A DNA stretch of 50,691 bases, taken from Lojkania enalia. Lineage: Eukaryota; Ascomycota; Dothideomycetes; Pleosporales. A program made the position numbers and the translations under genes. The notes beneath the pieces are model-generated. The model was not told the origin of the DNA. It searched no databases and saw only the letters and a list, made by a program, of their open reading frames with translations. This document shows positions 20,914-32,534 of this stretch, one piece after another. The stretch is from NCBI GenBank assembly GCA_010094045.1, contig ML986804.1, positions 20,101 through 70,791 on the forward strand, read 5' to 3'. The stretch's first letter is position 1. Every line of letters starts with the position of its first letter.

Positions 20914-22128
20914 CTAAAGTTTTAGACTCCTCCCAAGATCATCCCATCGACCTTTCCGTAGTGGATCCAGCCTTTTGAGCTGGTCTAGCCAGTACCGCAT
21001 ATCGCGCGTGGTAAACGCCTGCGTACCGCCCTCTACCTCGAGATAGCAGCCGGCGCAGTGAAGAAGGGCCTCATAAACCCATTTGCAATCCTCCTCATCC
21101 TCCAAAATTTCCCGAATATATTCCATCTCGTGTGCATAGTACTTTTGCCGGTCGTGGTTGGAGAGGTCATGGACAATCCTGTCCTGTGGGGGGCAATCTA
21201 GCGATAGGGTGCTCATCAGATATTGGTGGTAGTACCATATGGATTGGTCGAATGGATCTGTATTTATCGCTGTACAAATTAGTGCCAATTCATCATCTAG
21301 CATTTTCCTCCTTGCTACGCTGCCTGCTTCCCGTTCAGCGAGAAGTCGAGGGATCAGCTCGCTTCTATTGTGCCAGGCGGAGAAGTTGGATAGGTTCGTC
21401 TTAATCATTTTGGTGGTATACTCGAATTCCGACTCGGTCAGGCTTTGTCTAGCCTCTCTTGATGGCGGTTCAGAAGTCGCGGGAGCCTGCAGTCGCTCCA
21501 GCTGTGCAACTACAAATCGTCGATAACTCCAGGCATGAAAGTTGCGACTATCCGCATGGAGCATCTTGCCAATCAACTGTAACTCTTCAGACCATAGCTT
21601 CCGGGCTTCTGCAGTCTGAACAAATGACTCCGCTATCCGCAGGATCCAGTTTCTATGATTCCATATCCAGTAGCACTTGGGAAACTTGCGCAAAAGCAGG
21701 AATGTCAACCGCAAGTCGCTCTCCACCAGATCCTGGGCGTGTCGCTTCGACGGACCCGGAGAAGAATCTTTGGGATCAGGAGCAGCGAACAGGTATCGGA
21801 GAGCGCGGCGACGGTGATTCCATATCGTGTAGTATTCTGGGTTCTCATTCAGCAACTTCGTGATGAGATCGAGGACTTCGATTGTGTACTGCCGTTCTGC
21901 GACCTACGATGCCATTATCAGAGACATGTACTAGAAGCCATCGACACGCACCTTTGTATTTACAAGCTCTACGAGGTCGTTGTATGCCGCAATCTGCTGA
22001 AGCTCCTTTTGTCGCGCCTCCTCCGAGCGGACACCTGCACCTAGCCCTCGCAAGACGCCGTGCTGGGAAAGGTCAGTATACAGCTCTTGACATCTTGCAG
22101 CCGGATGTTTCGGACTGACACTTGCCAT
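20914..22128 (-). CDS. bet4: Rab geranylgeranyltransferase alpha subunit
   Basis: The coding exons on the minus strand are 22128-22120, 22062-21952 and 21903-20914, giving 369 residues. Five prenyltransferase alpha (PPTA) repeats are visible: YYTIWNHRRRAL, CYWIWNHRNWIL, FHAWSYRRFVV, FSAWHNRSEL and QSIWYYHQYLM. With a beta subunit (Bet2) and escort protein (Mrs6), the enzyme attaches geranylgeranyl groups to the C-terminal cysteines of Rab/Ypt GTPases, which is needed for membrane traffic. The first coding exon is only nine bases (Met-Ala-Ser). Splicing its GTCAGT donor to the CCCAG at 22063-22067 gives the family-typical start MASHGV. Intron retention would insert 19 residues in frame. The second intron is 48 bases (21904-21951). 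Confidence 0.88.
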
Positions 22129-22452
22129 ATCGACCAAATGGGGCTACGAAGGCAGTTGCTACCGCAGAGGTGTCTACCTAGATAAATGCACAAGTATACG
22201 GAGGCCCGATAAACCGAAGATCCGCCGACGCGCTCTTTCCCCAACGCCCCCTCCGCGTGCTGACATGTTCTGTTTGACGATGCGGCATTCTAACTACCTC
22301 TTACCTTCAGTGACAGTACTATACTAACATTACAGGGATAATCGCGCATCAGTTCCCCTATTTCTATTCCTCCTCCTCGTTACCCGGTACAGCTGATAAT
22401 GGTCGCTGCATGGTAATTGCCAGCTCACTTCTACTTCTGCCAGACTAAAGTC
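22129..22452. promoter_or_regulatory. Divergent promoter region bet4 / Ama1-like
   Basis: This 324-bp gap lies between two divergently transcribed starts and so presumably holds both promoters. I recognised no specific motif. Confidence 0.45.
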
Positions 22453-25162
22453 ATGAATGCCAACGACCATGGCGAGCCTGACAGTGACTCGGGCCTTATC
22501 ACGCCCCCTCTATCTCCAACGAAGACCATCAGCACCGCCGGCTGGGCGTCCCCAAGGACGCCCACATCACCCCGCAAAGCAAGGAGCTGTCTTTTCTTTC
22601 GTGACATTGGCGCTGAGCGTCCTTTTCCGTCTCCTCCTGCATCTCCCACGAAGCTCGGTTGGGCACCCAACCTTGCCCCGCTTCATACACTCGATACTAC
22701 AGAGAAAGAGTTGGTTTCCCTCGACCTCTCATCGACTCATCGTTCGGGTTCGCTTGCTCGCAAAAACAGTCATTCAGCACCAGACGGAAATGTCCCATTC
22801 GAAAATGAACATGGATATGGATTGGCATCGGAACCCTCATTAATTATCAGTCCAAGATTAAGCAACGGGCGTCACTCTTCAGGCACATCTTGCTCTGACA
22901 ATCCCGTAGTCCGGTCACCAACCTCTAATATTTCGACCTTACCTCCATTGCACACTAACAATTCCAATAATGGTCCTTCAAACAGATTGAACCAGCTTCC
23001 CCTTCGCCACTCAAGTTCACCTCTAAGGCCGAGCCAATGGGTCGCGCGCGGCGGAATGCTGTCACCTCCACATACGCCCAGTCGGACGCCGGATCGTTTC
23101 ATATCCCTTAGGCGCCCTCCCAATACTACCAGAGAAAGTTTCGAGCTCAACAAGCCCAAAACCCGCCTAACAGCGGATGCGAGAAACATGTACGGCATTG
23201 CCCATGGTGTAGACCCATTTAGTCGACGACTTCAAAGAAGTGTCAGATTGAATGGGGAGCTCCAAAATCTTCGAGAAGCACATTCGGTCATCACCGGGCG
23301 AGGCATTCTGAATCGGCGTGGCGCCAACCCAGGCCTTCGCCGCAATTCGTTCACACTCGGAACCCGCCAAGTCAGCGCCGGGGCCGTTTGGAACGTCGGT
23401 GGATCCTCTGCTGTGAGCGATACCGTAGTCGGGGTATCCAACGGCCGGGGTGGCATGCTTGGGAGCGGCACGAACGCGCCATTATACAAATCAATGTTTC
23501 TCAATAGCTCGGACCCAGAAGCGGAGCTCGAAGCTTACGAGCGACGCCTTGCTTTGGCCTTAGATGTAGACCAGACGGACAAGGTTCTAGATCATAGCAC
23601 TCCACCAAGCACTCCTGCCCATGTGAGCTTGTCAAGCGCAGGACCGCCGCTAGCTGGTCCTACAAAGCATATCTGGAGGGACAGCGCATGGACAAAGGCT
23701 GGAACAATGCGTTTGTTTCTTTGAATTAGGCCCATAGAAACGACATTGCTAACTTTGATGAAGCTCGTAAACATTCTCCATCCCATAGCAAGAAGCCGGT
23801 GCCAATCTTGCCATTCAGATATGTTGCATCGCTCTACTATGTTAATAGCTAACACACCACACAGTGCTTGATGCTCCCCAGCTGCGTGATGACTACTATT
23901 GCTCTCTCCTAGCATACTCGCACACCACCAAATGCTTAGCGGTTGGGCTCGGGAACTTCGTTCACCTCTGGTCGGAACGAAAAGGCGTGGACACCCCCGA
24001 GTCGCTAAACTCCTTGTCCAACTCTGCAATCTCAAATGTGCAGCATGTCACATCTCTTTCTTTCTCATCTACCCAGGGAGGACAAGCCATCTTGGCCGTC
24101 GGCCGAGCCGATGGCCGAGTTTCCCTATGGAGTCCCCTCGACCAACAGCCCCGCTTCGACGCTACGCAGCCAAAACCAGTCTCGTGTGTATGTTTCCGAC
24201 CTACGACGGTCAAACGACCATCGCTTAGAGATGGAGCCATGGTCGTGTCCACTGAAGAGCTCCTCGTAGGAGACGAAGCAGGCCACATTTACTTTTACTC
24301 ACTGGAATGGCCCAATGAAACCGAAAGCGCTGTCTTTGGATGGAACGGCGCTATGACTCTTCTGGCACGCTTGAATGTGCATACACAACAAATATGCGGT
24401 CTCTCTTGGTCCTTGGACGGCGAACTCTTCGCTAGCGGGGGTAACGACAACACCTGCTTCCTCTTCGAAACCAAGAAGATATTCCAGGGTGCACTCCCAC
24501 AATCTGAATCCTATCTAGATGTTCGTCAAGGTCCAAATGGTGAAAACATCTACACCGTGTCACCCACCCGCGGCCCGATCCTAGCCATTTCGACCGGCCG
24601 CGAGAAGCACAAATGGGAACTCCATGCCGCGGTAAAAGCTATTGCATTTTGTCCTTGGCAACGCGGCCTCATGGCCATTGGCGGCGGTTCGAATGATAGG
24701 TGCATTCACTTCTATCACACAATCTCTGGTGCCTGTCTTGCGACCATCGACTGCGCAGCGCAAGTGACGTCGCTCATATGGAGCACGAGTCGCCGCGAAA
24801 TTGCTGCAACTTTTGGCTTCGCGCAGCCAGAACATCCATTCCGGATCGCAGTTTTCGCGTGGCCATCGTGCGAACAGATTGTAGCTATTCCGTGGTACGA
24901 CGAGAATCGCGCCCTGTACGCGATTCCGTATCCCGGTGGCCCGAATGCGGGACGCGACAGGGGCGAAGATGGTGTTTGGTGGGGACGCACAGTCGAGGAA
25001 GGGTGCCTCGTGGTGGCAGCTAGTGATGCGGCGATTCGGTTTCACGAGGTTTGGGCGGAGGGGAGGAGGGATAGTGGAGCGGGGTTGGGGTTGCTTGGTG
25101 GTAGTGAAATTCTAGAAAATCTGCATGGGGTGCAGAGGGAGTGTGGAGATGTCATTAGATAA
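22453..25162 (+). CDS. AMA1: Ama1-like meiotic APC/C activator (WD40, Cdc20/Cdh1 family)
   Basis: Two exons, 22453-23710 and 23865-25162, give 851 residues; the 154-base intron has a GTTTGT donor and a GCTAAC branch site before ACAG. The long N-terminus is serine and proline-rich with many SP/TP sites. A C-box, DRFISLR, sits at residues 214-220. The second exon starts LLDAPQLRDDYYCSLLAYS, the conserved entry into the Cdc20-family propeller, followed by WD repeats (SWSLDGELFASGGNDNTCFLFE is clear). The protein ends in Val-Ile-Arg, so the C-terminal IR tail that docks on APC/C subunit Cdc27 is present. These proteins recruit substrates to the anaphase-promoting complex. The sequence resembles the meiosis-specific Ama1 branch more than Cdc20 or Cdh1; that is my judgement without an alignment. 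An upstream in-frame TTG at 22417 is not used. Confidence 0.82.
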
Positions 25163-25730
25163 GTTTTTGTGGTGAAGAAAGTGTTGTGCAAACGGAGAGG
25201 TTAGAAAGGTTGAATTGAGATACTTTTATTTATCGCCTGAGGTTATGCTTGGGAATGGCAGAATTGTAAGTTGATCACCTCTTGCTTATCCGTATTTCTA
25301 TTGGCAATGTCTTCATAAGGGTTGAGCCCGTTCAGTTTGCTAGTGTATTCCCTTATTAAGCTTCATATTTTCGATATATTTGAAAAGCCTTGTCAATATG
25401 TTTCTCTGCTCTGAGAGGCAAGCCAAAGACAGTCCTACTATCTATTTTGAATCCTACAATGATAATAGATCAATATTCTCAGTGTCTGGTTGACAATAAG
25501 ATCATCTTTGAACTATTTGCAGGCTAACGACATATATACAAGTATTTCTCTTCAACGACGTAGATTTGATCTGTTAATTTCGCACTCCTGCTCTGCGGAG
25601 TTTGGAGAATTACTTGTACAGTTGTGCGCTTCAGTCAACATATTCAAAGACATTCCGTTCGTGTATTGGCCAAGTTAGGTTGATTGTACAGCTGTACGAT
25701 GGTCGGGCAGTTCAACAGCTACGACAAATT
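25163..25730. other. Convergent 3' spacer, nothing recognised
   Basis: This is a 568-bp AT-leaning spacer between the 3' ends of the Ama1-like and PrpF-family genes. I saw no gene or repeat in it. Confidence 0.5.
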
Positions 25731-27100
25731 CTAGCTACGAGACTCCTTTACAAACTTCCAGCCTAGGCTATGCTGCTCACTGGCGTCTTTATTACTTATT
25801 CCTTCTGTTTCTTCCTGCTCGTGACAGTTATCTATCCAAAACATCTCGCCTTCGAAAATCCGTCGCGCAGTCCTGTACACGGTTGCAGAAATCGGTATCG
25901 TAGTATCCTTCTCGTTCATGGTGGCGTTAACCTGGATTCTCCCACTGGCATGGCCAATGGTGATGGCGTCTTTCATTGCGGGCGTCGGTGCAAGCAATTC
26001 CTGAACGATTGTACCGGGAATCCTTGCAGCGATTGCCGTCGTCAACGCGGCAGTCAAGGGGATAGCACGATGAGGTTGCGTATCAGATATGAATCTTACA
26101 ACAAGATCTAATTCGGACATGTTTACCCTTTCCCCAGAGAGTATCTCGTGTGTGGAAGATTGAGCGATGATCCCGATCTTCGGGATCGTGCGTGGGACCT
26201 CATCTTCGGATTTTGCAATATGCATTGCTACCGCTCCGGCTTTTCGAAGTTTTTCGAGCAGCTCGAGTTTGGCTGGGAGTTTGTTGAAGTCGTTAGGTAG
26301 GATGGTGCCGTCGATGTCAAGGTCGTCTGCGTGCATGAAGATAGCTGGATTCGGGCCATCCACGCAAGTAACACTGTACCCGAGAATTCTGTCGACTTTA
26401 TTACCAGTTGGAAAGACTCGGCCCGTTTTAGAACCGTACGGGTCCCTGAAATCGAGTTTGAATTTCGCGGCAGTGCCCGCGACGCCATCAATAGCGTAGC
26501 CGCCCTTGACAGCCGCCTGTCCCTGATTGACAGAAAAGTCGAAATGATGAACTTCCCCGTATTCGTGTTGCGTATACGGACGGTTACATCCTCATTCCTT
26601 TTGTTATAGAAATGGGCATCCAGAAGACCAGAGTTGTACGCATATAGACCAATGGCGCTGCTCATGTTGCCGCAATTGCCGGCTACATCCACCTCGTCGT
26701 TTTCAATACCGAGGCCTACAAAGGTGTAGTCGATATCTATAGGTAGATTCCCAGCACCGGATGCGTCTAGTGGTGTTTGGGTAAAAGATTCTACGAGACA
26801 AATCTTGGACAAGGAGGATATCCCAGCACCCATGCCGTCTAGTTGTCTGCCATTTGGATCCGGTGTTCCCATCAGTTGGCGAAAGATGGCAGGCCATTTT
26901 GAGCGGTCTCGTGGCAGGTCCTTTGGCTGGAAAATGAGTGCGCGGGAGGTGCCACCACGATAGTAGGCTGCTCGGATAGGCTGTTGAAGAACTTGGTGCG
27001 ATAAAAATGCTCTTGAAGTTATACATCCCAAGCCACATGTCTTGTTTTTTGCATATGAGCGGTAGAGGCGAGTAGATAATGCTCTATATACAGACTCCAT
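25731..27100 (-). pseudogene. PrpF family (aconitate/methylitaconate isomerase-like), one-base frameshift
   Basis: The frame from ATG 27100 opens MESVYRALSTRLYRSYAKNK, an arginine and tyrosine-rich leader that looks like a mitochondrial presequence. It then matches PrpF/DUF453: AAYYRGGTSRALIF, DGMGAGISSLSKI, EVDVAGNCGNMSSAIG, NTNTGKFIISTF. At the A-run 26534-26537 the match moves to another frame and continues SVNQGQAAVKGGYAIDG, PYGSKTGRVFPTGN, VTCVDGPNPAIFMHADDL, to a stop at 25731. One extra base in that run would give a protein of about 456 residues: a PrpF of usual size plus a leader of about 55. PrpF proteins isomerise tricarboxylates such as 2-methylaconitate in propionate breakdown. 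Conservation on both sides is otherwise good, so either an assembly error or a very recent mutation is likely. It is divergent from mge1. Confidence 0.78.
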
Positions 27101-27316
27101 TCCGAACACGAGTCGATGAGCTGCACAAAGCATCTTGTGTTGATGTTCAATTTCCCTTTTCGGAACACGACCCGAGGGAACGGGAAATGGGAAGCTTTAG
27201 TCGCTGCCATCGGTCCGCACGGACGTCAGAGACCCAGCGACATCTCGACCTCCGAATTTTTTCTGAGCGCCATTCATCACAGCACGCGACACAACTTCCA
27301 TTTCCGACACACTATC

Positions 27317-28129
27317 ATGTTTCAAAGATCGCTAATTAGGGCATCGAGGCAGGCAGCCGGCTTGCCTCTACGGCACCAGCCTACATTCTCACCCGTTCGA
27401 CAGCAGCTCACCGCCACGCGACTAGCATCTCTGCGATGGTACTCTGAGCCCGCGGCGAAAGAAGGCGAAGGCGCCGCAGAAAGCAAGCCCGCAGCCGAAA
27501 CGCAATCTCCCGAGAGCTCGAAACTAAAAGGGGAGCTCGAAAAGAAAGACAAAGAGATCATTGAGCTCAAGGTAGGTACCCAGTAACCCCATTCCACACG
27601 ACCCCATTCCCATCACGCTCTAACTCGCCAACAACAGGACAAATACCTCCGCTCCGTCGCCGACTTCCGTAACCTGCAAGAGCGCACAAAGCGCGAGATC
27701 CAGGTTGCCAAGGACTTCGCCCTACAACGCTTCGCCCGCGACCTCGTAGAATCCGTCGACAATCTCGACCGTGCTCTGTCTACCGTTCCCTCGGAAAAGC
27801 TTGCTGCCGAAAACAACGACTTGGTTACACTCCACGATGGGCTGAAAATGACGGAAAGCATATTAATGAGCACTCTCAAGAAGCACGGCCTTGAGCGCTT
27901 CGATCCTTCCGTCGAGTGCGAGAAATTCGATCCGAACGTTCATGAGGCGGTTTTCCAGACACCGCAGCCGGATAAGGAGGATGGAACTGTGTTTCACACG
28001 CAGCAGAAGGGATTCTTGCTTAATGGGCGAGTTCTGAGGGTGCGTCGGCAAACATTCCTCCATTGTCCTGAATAATCGCTAACAAGTATATTCTAGGCTG
28101 CCAAGGTCGGCGTCGTCAAGAACTCATAG
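27317..28129 (+). CDS. mge1: Mitochondrial GrpE nucleotide exchange factor
   Basis: Exons 27317-27571, 27638-28039 and 28097-28129 join in frame to 229 residues; introns open with GTAGGT and GTGCGT. Residues 1 to about 45 form a basic, serine-rich mitochondrial presequence (MFQRSLIRASRQAAGLPLR, ending near SLRWYSEP). Next is a coiled-coil segment (KGELEKKDKEIIELK). The GrpE core follows, with DKYLRSVADFRNLQERTKRE, then FDPNVHEAVFQTP and the closing beta domain AAKVGVVKNS encoded by an 11-codon last exon. Mge1 releases ADP from mitochondrial Hsp70 (Ssc1) during protein import and folding in the matrix. Length matches the fungal family. The start lies 216 bp from the divergent PrpF-family start, so the two genes for mitochondrial proteins share a promoter region. 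Confidence 0.93.
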
Positions 28130-28572
28130 GAATGCAACGTAGATCTTTCCATCACAGCTTGTATAAGTATATTCAGTATTTGTGGCTTGGGAGTGGATCC
28201 ATTGGCACGGCGTTGTTAGTTGTGCACCTGCATTTCTCAGCGTGTATATATATTCCCCTCTCTCGTATTCGGAAAAGCTTGGTGAACAGGATAGAAATCG
28301 CCTTCTGTAAACTGTAATTGTGGTATATGACGCATAGGACGAGTGGATTTGGAGCCATTGGGATTGCTCCGGCTCAATCTATATCTAAACTCCACGCTTG
28401 CAACAAAGTCTTTCGTATGTCGAGCAGTGACTGCTCTGTCTTTGGCATTTCCATGCTTTGGTATATGATCTGATACTGCCCTCCAGATGCCCGCCCCATG
28501 ATTTTCAAAAACGCTGGTCCATCATCATAACTCCAGACTATGCAATTAATGTATAGCGCACTTGTTGGATCA
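28130..28572. other. Convergent 3' spacer
   Basis: These 443 bp lie between the 3' ends of mge1 and rpb3. I saw nothing beyond presumed untranslated regions. Confidence 0.5.
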
Positions 28573-29705
28573 TTAGTAGCCACCACCATAAGGCGTCGCC
28601 CCGTACGGCGTAGTTCCTCCCGCCCCGTTCGTAGTCCCGGCGCCCCATACGCTAGTATTTCCATATGGCGTCGTGAACCCTGCATCTTGGCCTCCGTAGC
28701 CTGCGCCGTTCATCTGGGGGCTCTGTGCACCTCCAAAGTCTACGCCGTCTGCGTTGTCACCTCCCTGCACAGCCGCAATGGTCTCTGCAAGTTTACGTTG
28801 TAATACTTTAATGCCTTGATGCACGATCTGATCCGGCTCAAGGCCGCCGACGGTCTCAACGTTGTAGAAGAAACGTGAGGGAACAGCGTCGTAGTCGAAG
28901 GGCTCCCCTTCCGCCTCCCGGCCGTCGATATTGGCCGTTTCTTCATCCACAGGCCTATACGATAGTTAGCGCAACACATACCATAGCGTGAAGAACAGCA
29001 CCTACCACTCCTCCTTCATATCCCTCTCATACCAGTAGTCGAGATGCCTCAGCTTATTATTCGGATCGTACTCGAAGCCTATCGCAGCACTGGGCGCCCA
29101 CTTTGCATGCTCTTTCGCAATGCCCTTCTTCGCAATGCAACGCATATGTATGCTCTGTCCCTTCCTTAGCTTAACGATACAGCTCCCCTTGCCCTCTGGA
29201 TCCGTAATGACCGGGCGCCCAACCTCCTCATTTGCCGTGCTCGTCGAAACGACTAGATCCCGCGCATACACCTTCATAATCTCGCTAGACGTGCACTTAG
29301 CATTCAACGTCAGCACGACGGAGCATAGCTCGCAGTACCCCTCGCAATCACAGTCCCTCGAGTACTGCACCTCCTCGACGCCTTTGGCGCATAGCGGAAT
29401 GAGGCCGAGGCGATGTGAGATGAACTCGTCAGCCAATACGGAAGTGTTGTCAAGTACTTCTACAATGTCGATGGCTATGGTAGGAATCTCGGCGAGCATG
29501 ACGCGGCGCAGGGCGTTGGCGGTCTCGAGGTTAAAGTTTTGGACTAGGAACTTTGCGTGCATATTGTCTGCCTGCGGGCTGTGTTAGCTACCTCAATCAA
29601 AGCCATGCCCGCATTGAGAGCGAGACAAAGAGAACTAGATAGGGCACGTACTTCCATGAAGCGCACGTTGATCTGGCCGCCTTCCAAATCGTACGCATCC
29701 ATCAT
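28573..29705 (-). CDS. rpb3: RNA polymerase II subunit Rpb3
   Basis: Minus-strand exons are 29705-29652, 29571-29006 and 28954-28573, giving 333 residues; donors are GTACGT and GTAGGT. The second splice restores EEW-PVDEE across a TG|G codon. Rpb3 is the alpha-like subunit that pairs with Rpb11 to seed Pol II assembly. The alpha motif NALRRVMLAEIPTIAIDIVE is clear, as are HRLGLIPL and the zinc-binding cysteines C92, C94, C98 and C101. The C-terminus is a glycine-rich tail with repeated TPYG units ending ATPYGGGY. Two adjacent ATG codons (29705 and 29702) could start translation; I took the first. The frame also stays open upstream to 29882, but that part is not conserved-looking and is probably 5' leader. 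Confidence 0.93.
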
Positions 29706-31686
29706 GTCACCGGGCGTGCGCAAGGCTGATTGTGCGGGCTGGGCACGTCGGACGCAGGATAAGGTGGTTAGGAACTGAGACTCGCAGGCTGCGACGGGTG
29801 TTGTGCAGTCGGCCAGCGAGGCGGGAGAGAGGGTGCGCGTTTGTTTCTCCGAAGGTTTTCTTTGATGTGTAGCTGGAGGCACGCGAAATAGTGACCGGAG
29901 GCGGAAAGGTCCTTGGGTGGCATCGCTAAGCCTTGCCTTCCTACGCTAGCGCCCCAGCCTCGAGTGTTGCGCAGCGACTCCGTGATGTCAACGTTCTCGA
30001 AAATGAAAGAAAGATATGAGTAAAAGGGGCGAGTAAAAGGGCGGTGACTGTGTTGTACGTGTTTGTAAGGAGGCGACGTAGTGGATTGAGAAACTACCTT
30101 CGTAGCCTCGTGCCATCTGCAGCGGGAAAGGCTACGTCAGGGCGGAGGCGCAGATGTATGTCCTCGTGCTTGATGACCTGTTACGACTTTTGGATATGTG
30201 TAGTCACAGGTAAGAGGCCCAAGTGCTTATTGGCTTGTATGAAGAGCATATGCTATAGAACTGTGGGAAGCCTTAGTTGGACAAGGTAGCAGCCCATCCC
30301 CTAGATCTTATATTTATTATATCATAAGTGATTCGGGATTCAAATATGCAGCCAGTGTACTGTTAGACTCATTTCTGATGCAGACATCGCCTTTATCGTA
30401 TTCATGATATTGTCACGCTTCATTGTAGACGTTGAGATAAAACCATGATTAGTCATGGAGATAGAAAATTCGAAAACCGGTATGCTGAGCCTAGAGACGG
30501 AAACAACATTCTTTCTGTACTTCATTGCCCAAATACTGTAAAGCTTCTCTAAATTGATTGTGCTTATGTCGAGGGCAGGAATATCTTACAGGCATTACCA
30601 AATGAGATTTACTATGGGTGCGATAAAATGGATGTAATGCGTGAGAATCTTAACAAGACGCAGGAAACATATCTTTAAGATTAGACAATCGTGGCAGAAA
30701 CTGTGAGAAACCGTCAATTGTCTCGGCCGTTCTAGGTTCCACATAGTACTTGAGGCAATACCTCCTGCAGACGCATTATATTCATGTTTAAGCAGCCACG
30801 TTGTGTACCACCCGACAATAGCAATGGAAACGACGATACCCGAATGCAATGTATAAACTTAAAGTACAAATCCAATACTCAAGCTTAGACTCTGCATCGG
30901 TTGGCATGGTCCCGCTCCTCCTTGTGGATGCGGGTGCGACACTGCGGAAACCGGCCGCTGCAACAGCGCCTCCTCCTTAGAAAGTATCGTACTTGCAAAC
31001 TCCTGGCACCACGACAAGAAATGACAAGAAAAATTAATACATAGAACGTGAGATCTGAGGCAGAGATATCACATGAGACTAGACAAAGGACGAGGAGACA
31101 TAAACGGATGGCGAACTTTGAAATGAGCCTAGTGGCACCTACGAGAGGGAGTCTATTGCGAGACCATTATTTGACAATACCGGGCAGTAATAAAGTCCCA
31201 GACTTGGGACTTGGCTCGAGAATTCCCCAAATCAGTGATTCCACGCTGGGTACCCGAGCACTCCGTCAATGTCTCCTACCCCCTTGGAGGCTGAGTGCAG
31301 CAACACGGCGACTAAAGACACGGGATAAAGTCAGCAAGGCTCCTCTAAAGGCCGATGCGTAAGGTCATGCTACGCGTCGCCACGCCCCGAGGATGACTGT
31401 TGAGAAAAATTCATGATCTGGGGCAGTGCAAAATACCCAGGTGGTCGCCGGGTGGCCAGATGCTTGCGGAAGGGAGGTCGCCTGCGGTTGGTGGTGGAAA
31501 GGCGGAGGCTTGGCGGCGTGCTCCGCCTCGTTGGATGTTGCTGGTTGCAGCAGGCCAAACTACCGCGCGTCACTAACCACTTTGAAAGTACATACATAAG
31601 ACAGTCAGAGTCTCTTCTATACCACTCCGAACACTACGAAAGACCAACAACTCTACACTCCGAACAAGCATCTTCGACATTGCACC
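29706..31686. other. 2-kb intergenic region, no gene seen
   Basis: This region separates rpb3 from the calcipressin gene and is upstream of both. I found no conserved-looking reading frame and no tRNA B-box. It should hold both promoters. Several open frames of 60 to 145 codons exist, but none has recognisable content. Confidence 0.5.
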
Positions 31687-32534
31687 ATGTCTGCAGAAAT
31701 TCCATCTCCCGTACGTTCGCGGTCATCCTCTGGAACCAAACCGTCACTCGCTCTGGACCTCTCAGACCTACCATCGCTCATCCAGCCCTCGCCACCCTCG
31801 AATACTCTGATAATAACTGTAGGTGGAGCTCCATATATTGTCCTTGAAGAAGATCTAACCCCATCCAGGGCCTCCAAGCGCCCGAAATCTTTCATCCTTC
31901 GAACCTAGTCCAGATCCGCGAGACGATAAACCAGTATGCCGCGATACATACCTGGGCGCCTCTCAAGTCGTTCCGCCGGATAGTCACATCCTTCTTCGAC
32001 GTCGACTCCGCCATATCTATCCGCCAGAAGCTCGACGGAGAAACAATCATGGGCTGTCGCATTCGTGTGTATTTTGGACTGAATACACCCTTGAACCCCA
32101 GCGACCAACACTTGCCTCTGCCCAAGTCTGATAAGCTGTTTTTCATTTCGCCGCCGCCATCGCCACCCATGGGTTGGGAAATGCGCAACGAAGATCCCCC
32201 GAACGCGACCGCGCACGCGGAGGATTTGGCTGCGGCTCTAGCAAAACTGCATGCGGCCCACATTGAATGCCCGTCGCCAACGACCGAGGAAGGAAACCCG
32301 GAGACGAGTCCAATTCTTCGACGGCGGCGGACCGGTAGCACCACAATCGTTTACGACCCAGCGGATCATGGCGATAGCCCAACCCTACCAGCTATTGCTG
32401 TAGAAGACACTACTGAAAGTCCCATGGCTCTGACTCCTGCAGACAGGATGGAGGGTATAGAAGGTCCAATTGCGCAGCAAAAGGCGCAGGGAAACATGGT
32501 CTCGACAGCACGACCACCTGTTGAGCTCATGTGA
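31687..32534 (+). CDS. Calcipressin (calcineurin regulator, RCAN family)
   Basis: Exons 31687-31818 and 31869-32534, around a 50-base GTAGGT..CCAG intron, encode 265 residues. The N-terminal half is the RRM-like RCAN domain (NTLIITGLQAPEIFHPSNL, then SFRRIVTSFFDVDSAISIRQKLDG). The family hallmark FLISPPxSPP appears as FFISPPPSPP at residues 135-144, followed by GWE. Near the C-terminus STTIVYDPAD and PAIAVEDT resemble the calcineurin-binding segments of the family. Calcipressin binds calcineurin and tunes Ca2+-dependent stress signalling, acting as inhibitor or, when phosphorylated, as facilitator. Length is ordinary for filamentous fungi. The gene is followed on the same strand by rps6, 677 bp downstream, with separate transcription likely. 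Confidence 0.9.

Noticed and set aside
22417..22452. Upstream TTG extension of the Ama1-like protein
   Set aside because: There is no ATG in the extension. ATG 22453 is the first methionine in frame and gives a sensible N-terminus.
26228..27133. The PrpF gene read as two separate genes
   Set aside because: The family's conserved blocks run continuously across the frameshift in the right order and spacing, so it is one gene.
29544..29882. Longer N-terminus for Rpb3 from an upstream in-frame ATG
   Set aside because: The added residues are low in complexity and the family starts close to the QINVRFMEAD segment; the extension is more likely leader.
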